Shown here: piece by piece, positions 7,503-16,773 of the stretch
How positions within the stretch are numbered: position 1 is the stretch's first letter
How the letters are laid out: every line of letters starts with the position of its first letter
NCBI RefSeq assembly: GCF_019793435.1
Contig: NZ_JAILYH010000007.1
Coordinates: forward strand, 273,159 to 337,158
Length of the DNA: 64,000 nt
Source of the DNA: Rhizobium redzepovicii
Lineage (GTDB): Bacteria > Pseudomonadota > Alphaproteobacteria > Rhizobiales > Rhizobiaceae
Reading direction: 5' to 3'
Notes under the pieces: generated by a model
The model's input: the letters and a program-made list of their open reading frames with translations, nothing else
The model's database searches: none
What the model was told of the DNA's origin: nothing
Position numbers and translations under genes: made by a program

Positions 7503-9263
7503 ATGACGAGTGCAGGCATAAATAGGGTCGCCGCCTCGCAGGAGGAGGTACAGCAGCAACTTGAGCGCATTCTGTCCAGCCGCGAATTCCGCCTTCCCGA
7601 ACGGACGAGGAAGTTCCTCGAATTTGTGGTCACGGAAACGTTGGCGGGCCGCCGTGACTATCTGAAGGCCTTTACCATCGCACAAGCGGTTTTTGGCCGG
7701 GACGCGAACTTCGATGCCCAGCAGGATCCCTGCGTTCGTATCGAAGCCGGCCGGCTGAGACGGGAACTCGAACACTATTACCTCACAGCCGGCGGCGCCG
7801 ACCGGATCATCATCACCATCCCGAAGGGCGGCTACGCGCCGGTCTTCGATGTCATCGGCGGCGCTGAACCCGCAGATATCTTGCCGCCCGAACAGGCGAA
7901 CGCGTCAGGCGCGGATAACGGACAGATACATGCAGCAACGGATGCCATCGGCCGGAACCCCGCGGACCGGCGCCTTTCGCCTCGATATTGGCTGCTTGCA
8001 GCAGGCACGGTGATTATCCTAGCCTCGACAGCGGCTATCCTTCGGCAGGTCGGGTCGCCGGGTGTAGAGCGCGAAACGGGACTGGGCGCCAACAACCGCC
8101 CCACCATCATCGTCGAGCGTTTTGACAATGTCTCTGGCGGGAACCTTGCCTCCGATATCTCTCGCGGCATGACCGACGACATCATCGAGAAGCTGGTGCG
8201 CTTCAATGATATCGTTGTCGTCACTGCCATGCCGCGGAGTAAATCCGGCGAAGCTTCGTTGGAGCCTCTCTATGCCCTGCAGGGAAGCGTGCGGCTCGAA
8301 GGCAGCATGCTGCGCTCGACGGCAAGGCTCGTGCGGCGGGCGGATGCGGCTGTCATCTGGGCAAACAATTACGATGCAGACATGACGGTGCAAGGCATCC
8401 CGAAAACGCAAGCAAGCCTTGCCGGGGATATCGCGACTGCGGTCGCGCGCCCTTTCGGCGTCATGTTTCAAACTGATACCGCGACCATCGCCGGACGCAC
8501 AGACGCCTTTTCATGCATTCTCTCCTACTACAGCTACCGCAGCGAAATGACTGTGCAGGCGCATGAGGTGGCAAAATCCTGCCTGCAACGGGCCGTGGAG
8601 CAAATGCCGGCCGAATCCAATGTCGTGGCCCTTCTTTCGCTGATCCATCTCGACGAGTTCCGCTTTTCATACCAACTTCATACAAAAGCGACGGCCGCGA
8701 CGCTCGGCCTGGCAAAGCAACTTGCCGAGCACGCGGTGCAGCTCGACCCGAAGAATGCACGCGCACTTCAGGCGCTGATGCTCGCCAATTTTTTCGACAA
8801 TGATCCGGTTGCGGCCCTCAGCGCCGGCGCCAGCGCCTATGCCAGCAATCCGAACGATACCGAAGTGGCCGGTGAATACGGCCTGCGGCTGTCAATGTCG
8901 GGGGAATGGGAAAGAGGCTGCACGCTGATTTCAGAAGCGGTCGGCAAAAATGCCGGGCCACGCGGATATTATGAGGTCGGGATGGCGCTCTGCGCCTTCA
9001 TGCGAGGCGATACACGGGCTGCGGAACTCTGGTCACGCATGTCGGATCTCAACTATAATCCGATGCATCGCCTGGTATTGCTCTCCATTCTCGGCGCGCT
9101 CGGAAAAAAGCAGGAGGCAGAGGAACAGCTTGATTGGATCCGACGCGAGTCACCCGCCTTGATCCCGAACATCAGGCAGGAGGTCACCAGCCGGCTGGCG
9201 CGGACCGAGGATCAGCGGCGGTTTCTTGCGGGAATAGAGGCTGCCGGTTTGTCGGTGCAATAG
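7503..9263 (+). CDS. Membrane protein with N-terminal DNA-binding-like domain, TolB/adenylate-cyclase-associated domain and TPR repeats
   Basis: The 586-residue product belongs to a family often labelled adenylate cyclase or TPR protein in rhizobia, though no cyclase catalytic domain is visible. Residues about 10-115 form a small basic domain (ILSSREFRLPERTRKFLEFVV, IPKGGYAPVF) that looks like a winged-helix DNA-binding head. One membrane helix follows near 165-185 (YWLLAAGTVIILASTAAIL). Next is a TolB-like domain beginning TIIVERFDNVSGG, and then a TPR-rich region from about 340 to the end. This CadC-like layout suggests a membrane-bound one-component sensor. The ATG at 7503 has GGGGGA 5 bases upstream. 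Confidence 0.75.
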   Translation: MTSAGINRVAASQEEVQQQLERILSSREFRLPERTRKFLEFVVTETLAGRRDYLKAFTIAQAVFGRDANFDAQQDPCVRIEAGRLRRELEHYYLTAGGADRIIITIPKGGYAPVFDVIGGAEPADILPPEQANASGADNGQIHAATDAIGRNPADRRLSPRYWLLAAGTVIILASTAAILRQVGSPGVERETGLGANNRPTIIVERFDNVSGGNLASDISRGMTDDIIEKLVRFNDIVVVTAMPRSKSGEASLEPLYALQGSVRLEGSMLRSTARLVRRADAAVIWANNYDADMTVQGIPKTQASLAGDIATAVARPFGVMFQTDTATIAGRTDAFSCILSYYSYRSEMTVQAHEVAKSCLQRAVEQMPAESNVVALLSLIHLDEFRFSYQLHTKATAATLGLAKQLAEHAVQLDPKNARALQALMLANFFDNDPVAALSAGASAYASNPNDTEVAGEYGLRLSMSGEWERGCTLISEAVGKNAGPRGYYEVGMALCAFMRGDTRAAELWSRMSDLNYNPMHRLVLLSILGALGKKQEAEEQLDWIRRESPALIPNIRQEVTSRLARTEDQRRFLAGIEAAGLSVQ

Positions 9264-9391
9264 CCGAGAGATTGAGGTCGTGGGAGCGGAGTGCCTGCGT
9301 CGCCCGACGGCCTCTATTCCTGGAGTCTTTTCGTTGAATGCGCCAGACACGTCGCGTGATCCAACTACACCGCTTTCGCATGCACCTGCGA

Positions 9392-9664
9392 TTATTCGGA
9401 ATCGGTCTTCCCGTTAGCCAAGCGAGTTGAAGTCAGATTCGGCTGGACCAGTCTCTTGCTGGCAAAAGCCCTGCCGAAATGCGATTTCAGGTATGTTTCG
9501 AATTCAAGCGCCTTGTGCTTGTCACGAAAGGCGCAATACCAGAGCAAATTCCATGGTGCAAATTTGGCAGTGTGGGTAGATTTTCCGGCGTTGTGAGCGG
9601 CGAATCGCTGTTTCAGATCTGCGGTAGAGCCAGTGTATTCCTGATCGGAAAAATCGACGCTGCG
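9392..9664 (-). pseudogene. 5'-truncated GIY-YIG endonuclease (COG2827-like)
   Basis: Reading the minus strand from 9664 gives an uninterrupted 90-codon frame to the TAA at 9392. It starts RSVDFSDQEYTGSTADLKQR, continues AAHNAGKSTHTAKFAPWNLLWYCAF, and ends with a basic tail. This is the body of a small single-domain GIY-YIG nuclease. Intact relatives begin with a short MYYVYVL-like strand before RSVDF. Here the frame upstream has no start codon and meets a stop at 9689-9691. The lost 5' end is replaced by sequence of the tRNA-Ala 3' flank. A 2-base frameshift near the VL codons is an alternative to a clean truncation. Confidence 0.7.
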
Positions 9665-9759
9665 GACAGCACGTCGTCGCCCTTCGGGCTATGCCGGGCA
9701 CTGCTTCGGCCTAACGGTCTCCCGCGGCTGCGCCACGCGAAGCCCGTAAGGGCGAAGCG

Positions 9760-9835
<76 letters not shown>

Positions 9836-9941
9836 ATCAAGGTGGTCCGGCTGAGCGCCGGTCCTGGGATGCTTCGCAGGGCGTGCCCTGCGGAGTGGCG
9901 GCTTATTACTTCCGGTTTTCGGAGATAGCAAGCCTAAAAAA

Positions 9942-9976
9942 TTCGGCCCGGAGAATTTTTTCCTCACCGGGCCGAA
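9942..9976 (-). terminator. Rho-independent terminator of the FYDLN-acid gene
   Basis: Read on the minus strand, TTCGGCCCGG and CCGGGCCGAA form a 10-bp stem with a 15-base loop, followed at once by ATTTTTTA. It lies 10 bases beyond the stop of the gene ending at 9986, before the tRNA. Confidence 0.85.
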
Positions 9977-9985
9977 ATGCAGCCG

Positions 9986-10369
9986 TCAAACTTCGTCTTC
10001 GTCGCCGGTCACGCCGATGATGTCGCTCATGTCGTCATCGTCATCGTCTTCGTCGGGTGTGAGGAAGGTATCGTCGTCGTCATCGCCTTCGATTTCGACA
10101 TCGTCGTCGCCGATATCGGGGATGTCGTCGCCGGAGGCGGCGTCATCGGCATCCTCAAGCGAAACCAGTTCGACTTCGGTGTTTTCGGTATCGACTTCCG
10201 CAACCTCGTCCTCTTCGGCAACATCGGCGATCGCCGAGGTTTCCTCGAAGAAGGACAGGGGGTAGGACTTGCCGGTATAAGGAGAAACGATCGGATCCCG
10301 GTTCAGATCATAAAACTTCTTGCCGGTTTCCGGATCGGTACGCTTGGTTCCAAGTTCCGCTTTCGCCAC
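9986..10369 (-). CDS. TIGR02300 (FYDLN acid) family protein
   Basis: The 127-residue product has the diagnostic N-terminus AELGTKRTDPETGKKFYDLN and then a PIVSPYTGKSYP segment. The second half is almost purely Asp and Glu (DDDDDTF, EDDDDDDMSD). This is the alphaproteobacterial FYDLN-acid family, of unknown function. The start is the GTG at 10369, with GAGG 8 bases before it; longer frames upstream lack the homologous sequence. The acidic tail gives a long antisense Ser-rich frame on the plus strand, which is a shadow. Confidence 0.93.
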   Translation of the reverse strand: MAKAELGTKRTDPETGKKFYDLNRDPIVSPYTGKSYPLSFFEETSAIADVAEEDEVAEVDTENTEVELVSLEDADDAASGDDIPDIGDDDVEIEGDDDDDTFLTPDEDDDDDDMSDIIGVTGDEDEV

Positions 10370-10696
10370 TATAAGCCTCGTGAGAATGGCCGAATGCAAG
10401 ATTCGGCAAATGCCGTTCAAGCCGGCGTTCCATCGGAATTTATAAGCCGGTCCCCTTAATCGCTGCGGCTTCCCATGTCAAAGCCAAACTTTATGATCGG
10501 AGCGCAAGCTATTTCCGCCAGCGGCGGATGACCGCCCGGCGCGTTTATGGTAACGAGCCGCGGCAGCCGCAGAGCTGAACGAAGATCGTCACCGGAAGGT
10601 TCGGTCTTGCGCAGGAAATCCTGCGCCTTTACAAAGGATTACGCCGTGCATGGCGCCGCGCCGCCGCCTTTCAGCCAGGTGCCCCAGGATCGACAC
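10370..10696. other. Gap between the FYDLN-acid gene and cmk
   Basis: This 327-base region lies between the divergent FYDLN-acid and cmk genes. I see no gene. In many related alphaproteobacteria aroA precedes cmk, but no aroA-like sequence is visible here. The part just before cmk carries a possible -10-like AT patch (GTTTATGGTAA near 10542-10552) and no strong ribosome site for an earlier start. Confidence 0.5.
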
Positions 10697-11344
10697 ATGA
10701 GCAGCAAGACTTTCACCATCGCCATCGATGGCCCGGCTGCGGCCGGCAAGGGCACGCTTTCGCGCCGCATCGCCGAGCAATACGGCTTCCATCATCTCGA
10801 CACCGGCCTGACCTACCGCGCCACGGCCAAGGCGCTGCTCGACGCCGGCCTGCCGTTTGACGACGAGGCGGTGGCCGAAAAGATCGCGCGGGAGGTTGAA
10901 CTCGCCGGATTGGATCGCGATATACTTTCCAAGCATGAGATCGGCGAAGCGGCCTCGAAAATAGCCGTGATGCCGGCGGTGCGTCGGGCCCTGGTCGAGG
11001 CACAGCGACGATTTGCGACCAAGGCGCCGGGAACCGTGCTCGACGGGCGCGATATCGGCACGGTCGTCTGCCCGGATGCACCGGTCAAACTCTATGTGAC
11101 GGCAACGCCGGAGGTGCGCGCTAGACGCCGTTACGACGAGATTCTCGGCAAGGGGGCGACGGCGGATTTCGATGTGATTTTCGAGGACGTGAAGCGGCGC
11201 GACGAACGCGACATGGGACGGGCCGACAGCCCTTTGAAACCAGCTGATGATGCGCACTTGCTTGATACGTCGGAAATGAGTATAGAGGCCGCGTTTCAAG
11301 CCGCTCAATCGATCATCGATGCGGTCTTGAGCCGAAATGCCTAA
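10697..11344 (+). CDS. cmk: Cytidylate kinase
   Basis: Cmk phosphorylates CMP and dCMP with ATP in the cytoplasm. The 215-residue product has the Walker A motif [18 protein letters not shown] at residues 8-25. It also has the [17 protein letters not shown] substrate site, the [23 protein letters not shown] motif near 115, and the [33 protein letters not shown] lid-to-C-terminal region. Length is normal. Open frame continues upstream, but homology begins at the ATG at 10697. It is 177 bases before rpsA, its common neighbour in proteobacteria. Confidence 0.96.
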   Translation: MSSKTFTIAIDGPAAAGKGTLSRRIAEQYGFHHLDTGLTYRATAKALLDAGLPFDDEAVAEKIAREVELAGLDRDILSKHEIGEAASKIAVMPAVRRALVEAQRRFATKAPGTVLDGRDIGTVVCPDAPVKLYVTATPEVRARRRYDEILGKGATADFDVIFEDVKRRDERDMGRADSPLKPADDAHLLDTSEMSIEAAFQAAQSIIDAVLSRNA

Positions 11345-11521
11345 ATTCAAGCGATTTTGCATGCTCAGACGCATGGATCGCTTCTAATACAGCAGCCTGA
11401 AATTCCGTCCAAGCGCCGGATTGCCTTCGTGAAAGAGGGCGGACTGGGTTCAGGCCCGTTCAACGCAAACCAACCGGCGCATACGTGTCCGCTCCGCTAT
11501 TCAGGACACGCAGGAGATTTT

Positions 11522-13225
11522 ATGTCAGTAGCTACTCCCTCTCGCGAGGATTTCGCGGCCCTTCTCGAAGAGTCCTTTGCCAAGAACGATCTGGCCGAAG
11601 GCTATGTCACCAAGGGCATCGTCACGGGCATCGAAAAGGATGTCGCCGTTGTCGACGTCGGCCTGAAGGTCGAAGGCCGCATCGCGCTCAAGGAATTCGG
11701 CGCGCGCGCCAAGGATGGCCAGCTCAAGGTTGGCGATGAAGTCGAAGTTTACGTTGAGCGCATTGAAAACGCGCTCGGCGAAGCCGTTCTGTCGCGCGAG
11801 AAGGCTCGCCGCGAAGAGAGCTGGGTCAAGCTCGAAGCCAAGTTCGAAGCCGGCGAGCGCGTCGAAGGCGTGATCTTCAACCAGGTCAAGGGCGGCTTCA
11901 CGGTCGACCTCGACGGTGCGATCGCCTTCCTGCCGCGTTCGCAGGTCGATATCCGCCCGATCCGCGACGTCACGCCGCTGATGCACAACCCGCAGCCCTT
12001 CGAAATCCTCAAGATGGACAAGCGCCGCGGCAACATCGTCGTATCGCGCCGTACGGTTCTGGAAGAATCCCGTGCCGAGCAGCGCTCTGAAATCGTTCAG
12101 AACCTCGAAGAAGGCCAGGTTGTTGACGGCGTCGTCAAGAACATCACCGATTACGGTGCGTTCGTCGACCTCGGCGGCATCGACGGCCTGCTGCACGTCA
12201 CCGACATGGCATGGCGCCGTGTGAACCATCCATCGGAAATCCTGAACATCGGCCAGCAGGTCAAGGTTCAGATCATCCGCATCAACCAGGAAACCCACCG
12301 CATCTCGCTCGGCATGAAGCAGCTCGAGAGCGATCCTTGGGATGGCATCCAGGCCAAGTATCCGGAAGGCAAGAAGATTTCCGGTACCGTCACGAATATC
12401 ACCGACTACGGTGCATTCGTCGAGCTGGAGCCGGGCATTGAAGGCCTGATCCACATTTCGGAAATGTCCTGGACCAAGAAGAACGTACACCCCGGCAAGA
12501 TCCTGTCCACCAGCCAGGAAGTCGAAGTCGTCGTTCTCGAAGTCGATCCGTCCAAGCGCCGTATCTCGCTCGGCCTCAAGCAGACGCTGGAAAACCCGTG
12601 GGCAGCATTCGCCCGCAGCCATCCGGCCGGCACTGAAGTCGAAGGCGAAGTCAAGAACAAGACCGAATTCGGCCTGTTCATCGGCCTCGACGGCGATGTC
12701 GACGGCATGGTGCACCTCTCCGACCTCGACTGGAACCGTCCGGGCGAACAGGTCATCGAGGAGTTCAACAAGGGTGACGTCGTCAAGGCCGTCGTTCTCG
12801 ACGTCGATGTCGAGAAGGAACGTATCTCGCTCGGCATCAAGCAGCTCGGCAAGGATGCGGTCGGCGACGCCGCTGCATCGGGCGACCTGCGCAAGAATGC
12901 GGTCGTTTCCTGCGAAGTCATCGCGGTCAACGACGGCGGCGTCGAAGTGAAGCTCGTCAACCACGAGGACATCACTTCCTTCATCCGCCGCGCCGACCTC
13001 GCCCGCGACCGCGACGAACAGCGCCCCGAGCGCTTCTCGGTCGGCCAGGTCTTCGACGCCCGCGTCACCAACTTCTCCAAGAAGGACCGCAAGATCATGC
13101 TGTCCATCAAGGCTCTGGAGATTGCGGAAGAGAAGGAAGCCGTTGCCCAGTTCGGTTCGTCCGACAGCGGCGCTTCGCTCGGCGACATCCTGGGCGCAGC
13201 GCTCAAGAACCGCGGCGGCGAATAA
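11522..13225 (+). CDS. rpsA: 30S ribosomal protein S1
   Basis: S1 binds mRNA leader regions and helps docking on the 30S subunit. The 567-residue product contains six S1 repeats, the usual bacterial number; repeat hallmarks such as GxVxxITDYGAFVDLGGIDGLLHVTDM (near 202), ITDYGAFVELEPGIEGLIHISEM (near 289) and KTEFGLFIGLDGDVDGMVHLSDLDW (near 379) are clear. AGGAG lies 7 bases before the ATG. The 177-base gap after cmk leaves room for its own promoter and a regulated leader. A long antisense frame over the whole gene is a codon-bias shadow. Confidence 0.98.
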   Translation: MSVATPSREDFAALLEESFAKNDLAEGYVTKGIVTGIEKDVAVVDVGLKVEGRIALKEFGARAKDGQLKVGDEVEVYVERIENALGEAVLSREKARREESWVKLEAKFEAGERVEGVIFNQVKGGFTVDLDGAIAFLPRSQVDIRPIRDVTPLMHNPQPFEILKMDKRRGNIVVSRRTVLEESRAEQRSEIVQNLEEGQVVDGVVKNITDYGAFVDLGGIDGLLHVTDMAWRRVNHPSEILNIGQQVKVQIIRINQETHRISLGMKQLESDPWDGIQAKYPEGKKISGTVTNITDYGAFVELEPGIEGLIHISEMSWTKKNVHPGKILSTSQEVEVVVLEVDPSKRRISLGLKQTLENPWAAFARSHPAGTEVEGEVKNKTEFGLFIGLDGDVDGMVHLSDLDWNRPGEQVIEEFNKGDVVKAVVLDVDVEKERISLGIKQLGKDAVGDAAASGDLRKNAVVSCEVIAVNDGGVEVKLVNHEDITSFIRRADLARDRDEQRPERFSVGQVFDARVTNFSKKDRKIMLSIKALEIAEEKEAVAQFGSSDSGASLGDILGAALKNRGGE

Positions 13226-13247
13226 GCCTCGCATCAGCCTTTGAATT

Positions 13248-13281
13248 GAAGAACCCGCCGGAGCGATCCGGCGGGTTCTTC
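13248..13281. terminator. Strong hairpin terminator between rpsA and the convergent gene
   Basis: A perfect 15-bp stem (arms 13248-13262 and 13267-13281) closes a GCGA tetraloop 22 bases after the rpsA stop, followed by ATTTTC on the plus strand. It probably serves rpsA and may also stop the convergent gene that ends at 13295. Confidence 0.92.
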
Positions 13282-13294
13282 ATTTTCAGGTTAT

Positions 13295-14845
13295 TTATTC
13301 CCAGCCGACCATGCGCTGATAGAGCGCATAAACCGGGTCGGCGGCCGCGCCTGACTGATATGGCGTCGGCTCGGTATCGATCATTCTCGGCGTCCGGCGC
13401 TGAGGCGCCGCATTGGCTGCTTCGCCATCGGCCGCGGCATCCCCGCCGCCGGATTGCGCCTGCTGCTTATCCTCTTGCTGCTGATCTGGCGGTGCCCCAT
13501 CGTGGTGGTGCTGATTCTGGTGGCTGGTTTCATCCGCCTTCCCGTTCGGCGGGACATCCTTGGCGAACTGATAGGGCAGCTGCGTATAGGCAAGTCCCTC
13601 CGGCATCCTTGCTGCAAGCGGGACATAGGCCGTCTCGGGAATCGCCGTCATTGGCAGTGGCGCATCGGTCTCTTTCGGTTGGCGGGCAGCCGCAGCCACG
13701 ATCTCCGTTTCCATCGGCGATGGGTGCAGCGCTGCGGAGGGGCGCGCGTCGGCTGCTGCGAGGTCAGCCGGCTGCCTGGTCAAGGTTTCGGCCGCATCGC
13801 TGATGACGGCATCGTCGAGTATCGTATCGATCTCCACGGCCGCTTCGACGGGACCATCCTCCAGCACCGCTTCGACATCCTGCTCGCGGATGATGGTGAC
13901 AATCATCTCGGAGACCTCTTCGGTCATCGAAGCGGCAATTCCTGTCCAGTTCCTTGGAATGACAGGATCGCCCTTTTCCGACACAGTGCGAGGCTGGAGG
14001 GCGGGCGCCTCCGGCGTTTCCCGCGCCTCCTCGGCCGCTGTGGCTTCGGCCGGCAAGGCTGGCGCGGTGTCGATCTCCTGCCGTTCAGATTCTTCCGCGG
14101 CGACCTCGCTTGCCGCTGCCGACGCGGACTGAGCCCGGTTTTCAGGCCGCGGCGTTTCCGGATCGGCTACCTCAACGGCCTCGGCGATCACCGCTTCCTC
14201 GGCGGTGGCCAGCGCCGCCGCCTCGATGAGCGCGCCGGGCGGCGCCGACAGCTCGTCTGCCGGCTTGCGCATGGCGGCAGGCTCATGATCCTCATGCAGC
14301 TGGATCTCCGGCCGGGCTTCAGCGCGCATCGGCGAAGCGTCATTCTGGCCGTACGAGCGCACGACAGCGCGAGCGGCGAGATCGCGGTCCTTGTAGCGGA
14401 CGATTTCCAGATAGGCGACGATCCGCGCCGCTTCCGGGCCTGCAGGGTTCTTCAGGGCTGCGGCAATCATCCGAAGTGGCAGGCTGTGGCCTTGCTCCGT
14501 CAATTGGCGCTCGACCTCGTCGATTCTGACGCCCGGCAGCCGCAGGATGGCATCGGCTAGCCGGGAGGCGAAGGCAAGATTGGTTTCGTCCTCGCCGCGA
14601 TCTAGCGAGATGGCGCGGCCGGCGGCATCAATGGCATCGAAGAGGGCCTCGATCATGCGCTCGCGTGCGGCAAGCAGCAGGATACTGAGCTTGCCGGCAA
14701 CGGCGGAATTCAGGTCGGCGGCTTCGACGGCGTTGACCGACGCGGGAGCAATCACAGAACGGCCGAGGCCGCCGGCGACGATCGCCGCAGTCTGGCCTTG
14801 AGACGAAAAGCTTGCATTGGACGCTGCACGAACGGGAGTCAACAT
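13295..14845 (-). CDS. Large Ala/Glu-rich hypothetical protein
   Basis: The 516-residue product has a partly ordered N-terminal third (to about residue 175), with helices such as LSILLLAARERMIEALFDAIDAAGRAI and LPLRMIAAALKNPAGPEAARIVAYLEIVRYK. A long low-complexity region rich in Ala, Glu and Pro follows, and the C-terminus contains HQNQHHHDG and Gln-rich patches. There is no signal peptide or membrane helix. The AGGAG site before the ATG at 14845 is good. It looks like a rhizobia-restricted protein; the function is unknown. The ordered part could mediate protein contacts and the rest be a flexible linker. Confidence 0.75.
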   Translation of the reverse strand: MLTPVRAASNASFSSQGQTAAIVAGGLGRSVIAPASVNAVEAADLNSAVAGKLSILLLAARERMIEALFDAIDAAGRAISLDRGEDETNLAFASRLADAILRLPGVRIDEVERQLTEQGHSLPLRMIAAALKNPAGPEAARIVAYLEIVRYKDRDLAARAVVRSYGQNDASPMRAEARPEIQLHEDHEPAAMRKPADELSAPPGALIEAAALATAEEAVIAEAVEVADPETPRPENRAQSASAAASEVAAEESERQEIDTAPALPAEATAAEEARETPEAPALQPRTVSEKGDPVIPRNWTGIAASMTEEVSEMIVTIIREQDVEAVLEDGPVEAAVEIDTILDDAVISDAAETLTRQPADLAAADARPSAALHPSPMETEIVAAAARQPKETDAPLPMTAIPETAYVPLAARMPEGLAYTQLPYQFAKDVPPNGKADETSHQNQHHHDGAPPDQQQEDKQQAQSGGGDAAADGEAANAAPQRRTPRMIDTEPTPYQSGAAADPVYALYQRMVGWE

Positions 14846-15074
14846 GGCATGCTCCTTTCGTAAAGTGACGATGAAAGCAGGCTCTATAAAGGACCGCGCT
14901 CATCCGGCCCCTTGCATCCCCGCAGATCCTCCTGTCCGCATGACGCAATACCGGCGTCATCGAAATGCATAAATATTAATGGGAATTTTAGGAAAGAGGC
15001 GTTAACGAATTGCTAACGGCCGCGGACCAGCCGCTTCCACGATCCTTGTTTCACGCAAGGCGCGGGCAATTTAC

Positions 15075-15701
15075 TCAGCTATGGGCGAAGATATCGGCCT
15101 CTTCCCAGCCGAGCAGGTCGAGCTTGGCGCGGGTCGGCAGGAATGCGAAGCAGGCCGTCGCATGGTCGAAGCGGCCGTCGCGGATCAGGCGCGCGGTCAG
15201 CTTGTCGCGCAAAGCATGCAGGTAAAGCACGTCGGAAGCGGCATATTCGAGCTGGGCCGGAGACAGCGTTTCGGCCGCCCAATCTGAAGACTGCTGCGCC
15301 TTGGAGATATCGACGTCCAGCATCTCCTTGAGATTGTCCTTGAGGCCGTGGCGATCCGTATAGGTGCGGATCAGGCGCGAAGCGATCTTGGTGCAGAAGA
15401 CCGGGTTCGTCGTGACGCCGAAAGTGTGGAAGAGCACGGCAATATCGAAGCGGCCGTAATGAAAGATCTTCTGATGGGTCGGATCTTCGAGCAGGGCGAC
15501 GAGATTGGGAGCCGCTTTCTGGCCGGCGGCGATGCGGATGACGTCGGCGGTGCCATCACCAGGTGAAAGCTGGACGACACAGAGCCTGTCCCGGCGTGGC
15601 ACCAGGCCGAGCGTTTCGGTGTCGATGGCAATCGCGCCGGTGTAGCGCGCGGCATCGGCCGCGGAAATGTCGCCTTCGTGATAACGTATGGTGGCGGCCA
15701 T
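15075..15701 (-). CDS. rnd: RNase D-like 3'-5' exonuclease (DEDDy)
   Basis: RNase D trims 3' ends of tRNA and other RNAs. The 208-residue product carries the DEDDy catalytic set: AIDTETLGL (residues about 26-34), the Asp in KIFHYGRFDIAVLF, and the YAASDVLYLHAL motif near 165. It lacks the HRDC domains of long RNase D, so it is the short alphaproteobacterial form of about 205 residues. Open frame continues upstream, but the protein starts at MAATIRYHEGDIS; no strong ribosome site is visible. It lies downstream of a 26-base palindrome. Confidence 0.9.
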   Translation of the reverse strand: MAATIRYHEGDISAADAARYTGAIAIDTETLGLVPRRDRLCVVQLSPGDGTADVIRIAAGQKAAPNLVALLEDPTHQKIFHYGRFDIAVLFHTFGVTTNPVFCTKIASRLIRTYTDRHGLKDNLKEMLDVDISKAQQSSDWAAETLSPAQLEYAASDVLYLHALRDKLTARLIRDGRFDHATACFAFLPTRAKLDLLGWEEADIFAHS

Positions 15702-15798
15702 GAGACTATCTTTCGTTCGAATGCGTCCCCGACAGCGCCGCGCGTCTTTCAGACGCGCAAAGCACGCTGCGGTACTTATGAATTGCAGTATAATTTTA

Positions 15799-15824
15799 TC
15801 CTTAAATCGGTTCCGATTTAAGGA
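15799..15824. repeat. 26-base AT-rich palindrome upstream of rnd
   Basis: Arms TCCTTAAATCGG and CCGATTTAAGGA are perfect inverted repeats of 12 bases with a TT centre. The palindrome lies about 100 bases upstream of the rnd start and 60 bases beyond the stop of the regulator gene ending at 15887. It could be a protein-binding site, part of a small RNA terminator, or a dispersed repeat; the sequence alone does not decide. Confidence 0.7.
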
Positions 15825-15886
15825 ATTATGCACTAGCCCTATAGCGCAAAGCCGCAAAATGCGAAACCGCTTCCTCTGCAGGCGCT

Positions 15887-16696
15887 TCAGAATGTCGGCG
15901 GCGTGTTGATCCAGAGAAGCACAGTTTCGCCGTCGTGGCGGTTACGCCAGGAATGGTAGCGGCGGCTTTCGAAATAAAGTGAATCGCCCGGACCGAGATC
16001 GAAGAACTGATCGCTGTCGAGCACCAGCTCGAGCCGGCCGGACAGGACATGCATAAATTCCTCGCCTTCATGGCGATAGGCGCCTTCACTCGCAGCGCCC
16101 GGCGCCAGCACGAAACGATGGCAATCCATCATTCTCGGGCCTTCGGCAAGCAACTGCACCGCAACTCCAGGCGTCGTTTCCGGCCAGCTGCGCCATTCCC
16201 CGGCACGCACCAGCACCGGCACCTCGGCGCTTTCTTCGCCGGAGAGACGTGAGACAGTGGTGCCGTAATACTCGGCGAGGTCATGCAGCGTCTTGAAACC
16301 GACGCCCTGCGAGGTGCGCTCCAGCGTCGAAAGTGTCGAGGAGGTGACGCCGATATCGCCGGCCACCTGATCCAGCGTCTTGCCGGCGGCGTGGCGCAGG
16401 CTGCGCAGCTTGCGGCCGAGGCCGGTATCCTGACTTGCCTCGGCGCCATCGGCGGAAGGTTCCTCACCTTCCAGCGCCTCGCGGATGGCGGCGGGATTGA
16501 GACCGCGTTCGGCCCGATACCAGGAGATGCGCTTCAGCCGCGCCACATCCTCGGCGCTGTATTGGCGATGACCGGTCTGCGAACGGCCGGGAACGACCAG
16601 GCCCTGGCTTTCCCAGAGACGCAGCGTCGAGGCCGAAACGCCCGCCAGCCGTGCGGCTTCCGCCACCTTGTAGCGTACCGGCCCGTTATCGTTCAT
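15887..16696 (-). CDS. Three-domain transcriptional regulator: MerR head, XRE helix-turn-helix, cupin sensor
   Basis: The 269-residue product has a MerR-type winged helix at residues 5-70 (YKVAEAARLAGVSASTLRLWESQGLV, GHRQYSAEDVARLKRI). A second helix-turn-helix of the XRE type lies at about 95-150 (LRSLRHAAGKTLDQVAGDIGVTSSTLSTLERT). A cupin domain ends the protein (HEGEEFMHVLSGRLELVLD, GDSLYFESRRYHSWRN). The start at 16696 is preferred because GGGGA lies about 10 bases upstream. It is divergent from gabT-gabD and most likely controls them, with the cupin sensing a small ligand such as GABA or succinate semialdehyde (inference). Confidence 0.88.
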   Translation of the reverse strand: MNDNGPVRYKVAEAARLAGVSASTLRLWESQGLVVPGRSQTGHRQYSAEDVARLKRISWYRAERGLNPAAIREALEGEEPSADGAEASQDTGLGRKLRSLRHAAGKTLDQVAGDIGVTSSTLSTLERTSQGVGFKTLHDLAEYYGTTVSRLSGEESAEVPVLVRAGEWRSWPETTPGVAVQLLAEGPRMMDCHRFVLAPGAASEGAYRHEGEEFMHVLSGRLELVLDSDQFFDLGPGDSLYFESRRYHSWRNRHDGETVLLWINTPPTF

Positions 16697-16773
16697 CCGC
16701 CAATATCCCCGATTCCAATCGCTGCCGAGCATTTATCAAAATGCGTGATGTTTGAAGCAAAAAATCCCACTTG

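Noticed and set aside
10017..10265. Ser-rich plus-strand frame
   Set aside because: It is the antisense of the Asp/Glu-rich tail of the FYDLN-acid protein.
11525..13234. 569-codon minus-strand frame over rpsA
   Set aside because: It is an antisense shadow of the six S1 repeats, with acidic low-complexity translation and no ribosome site.
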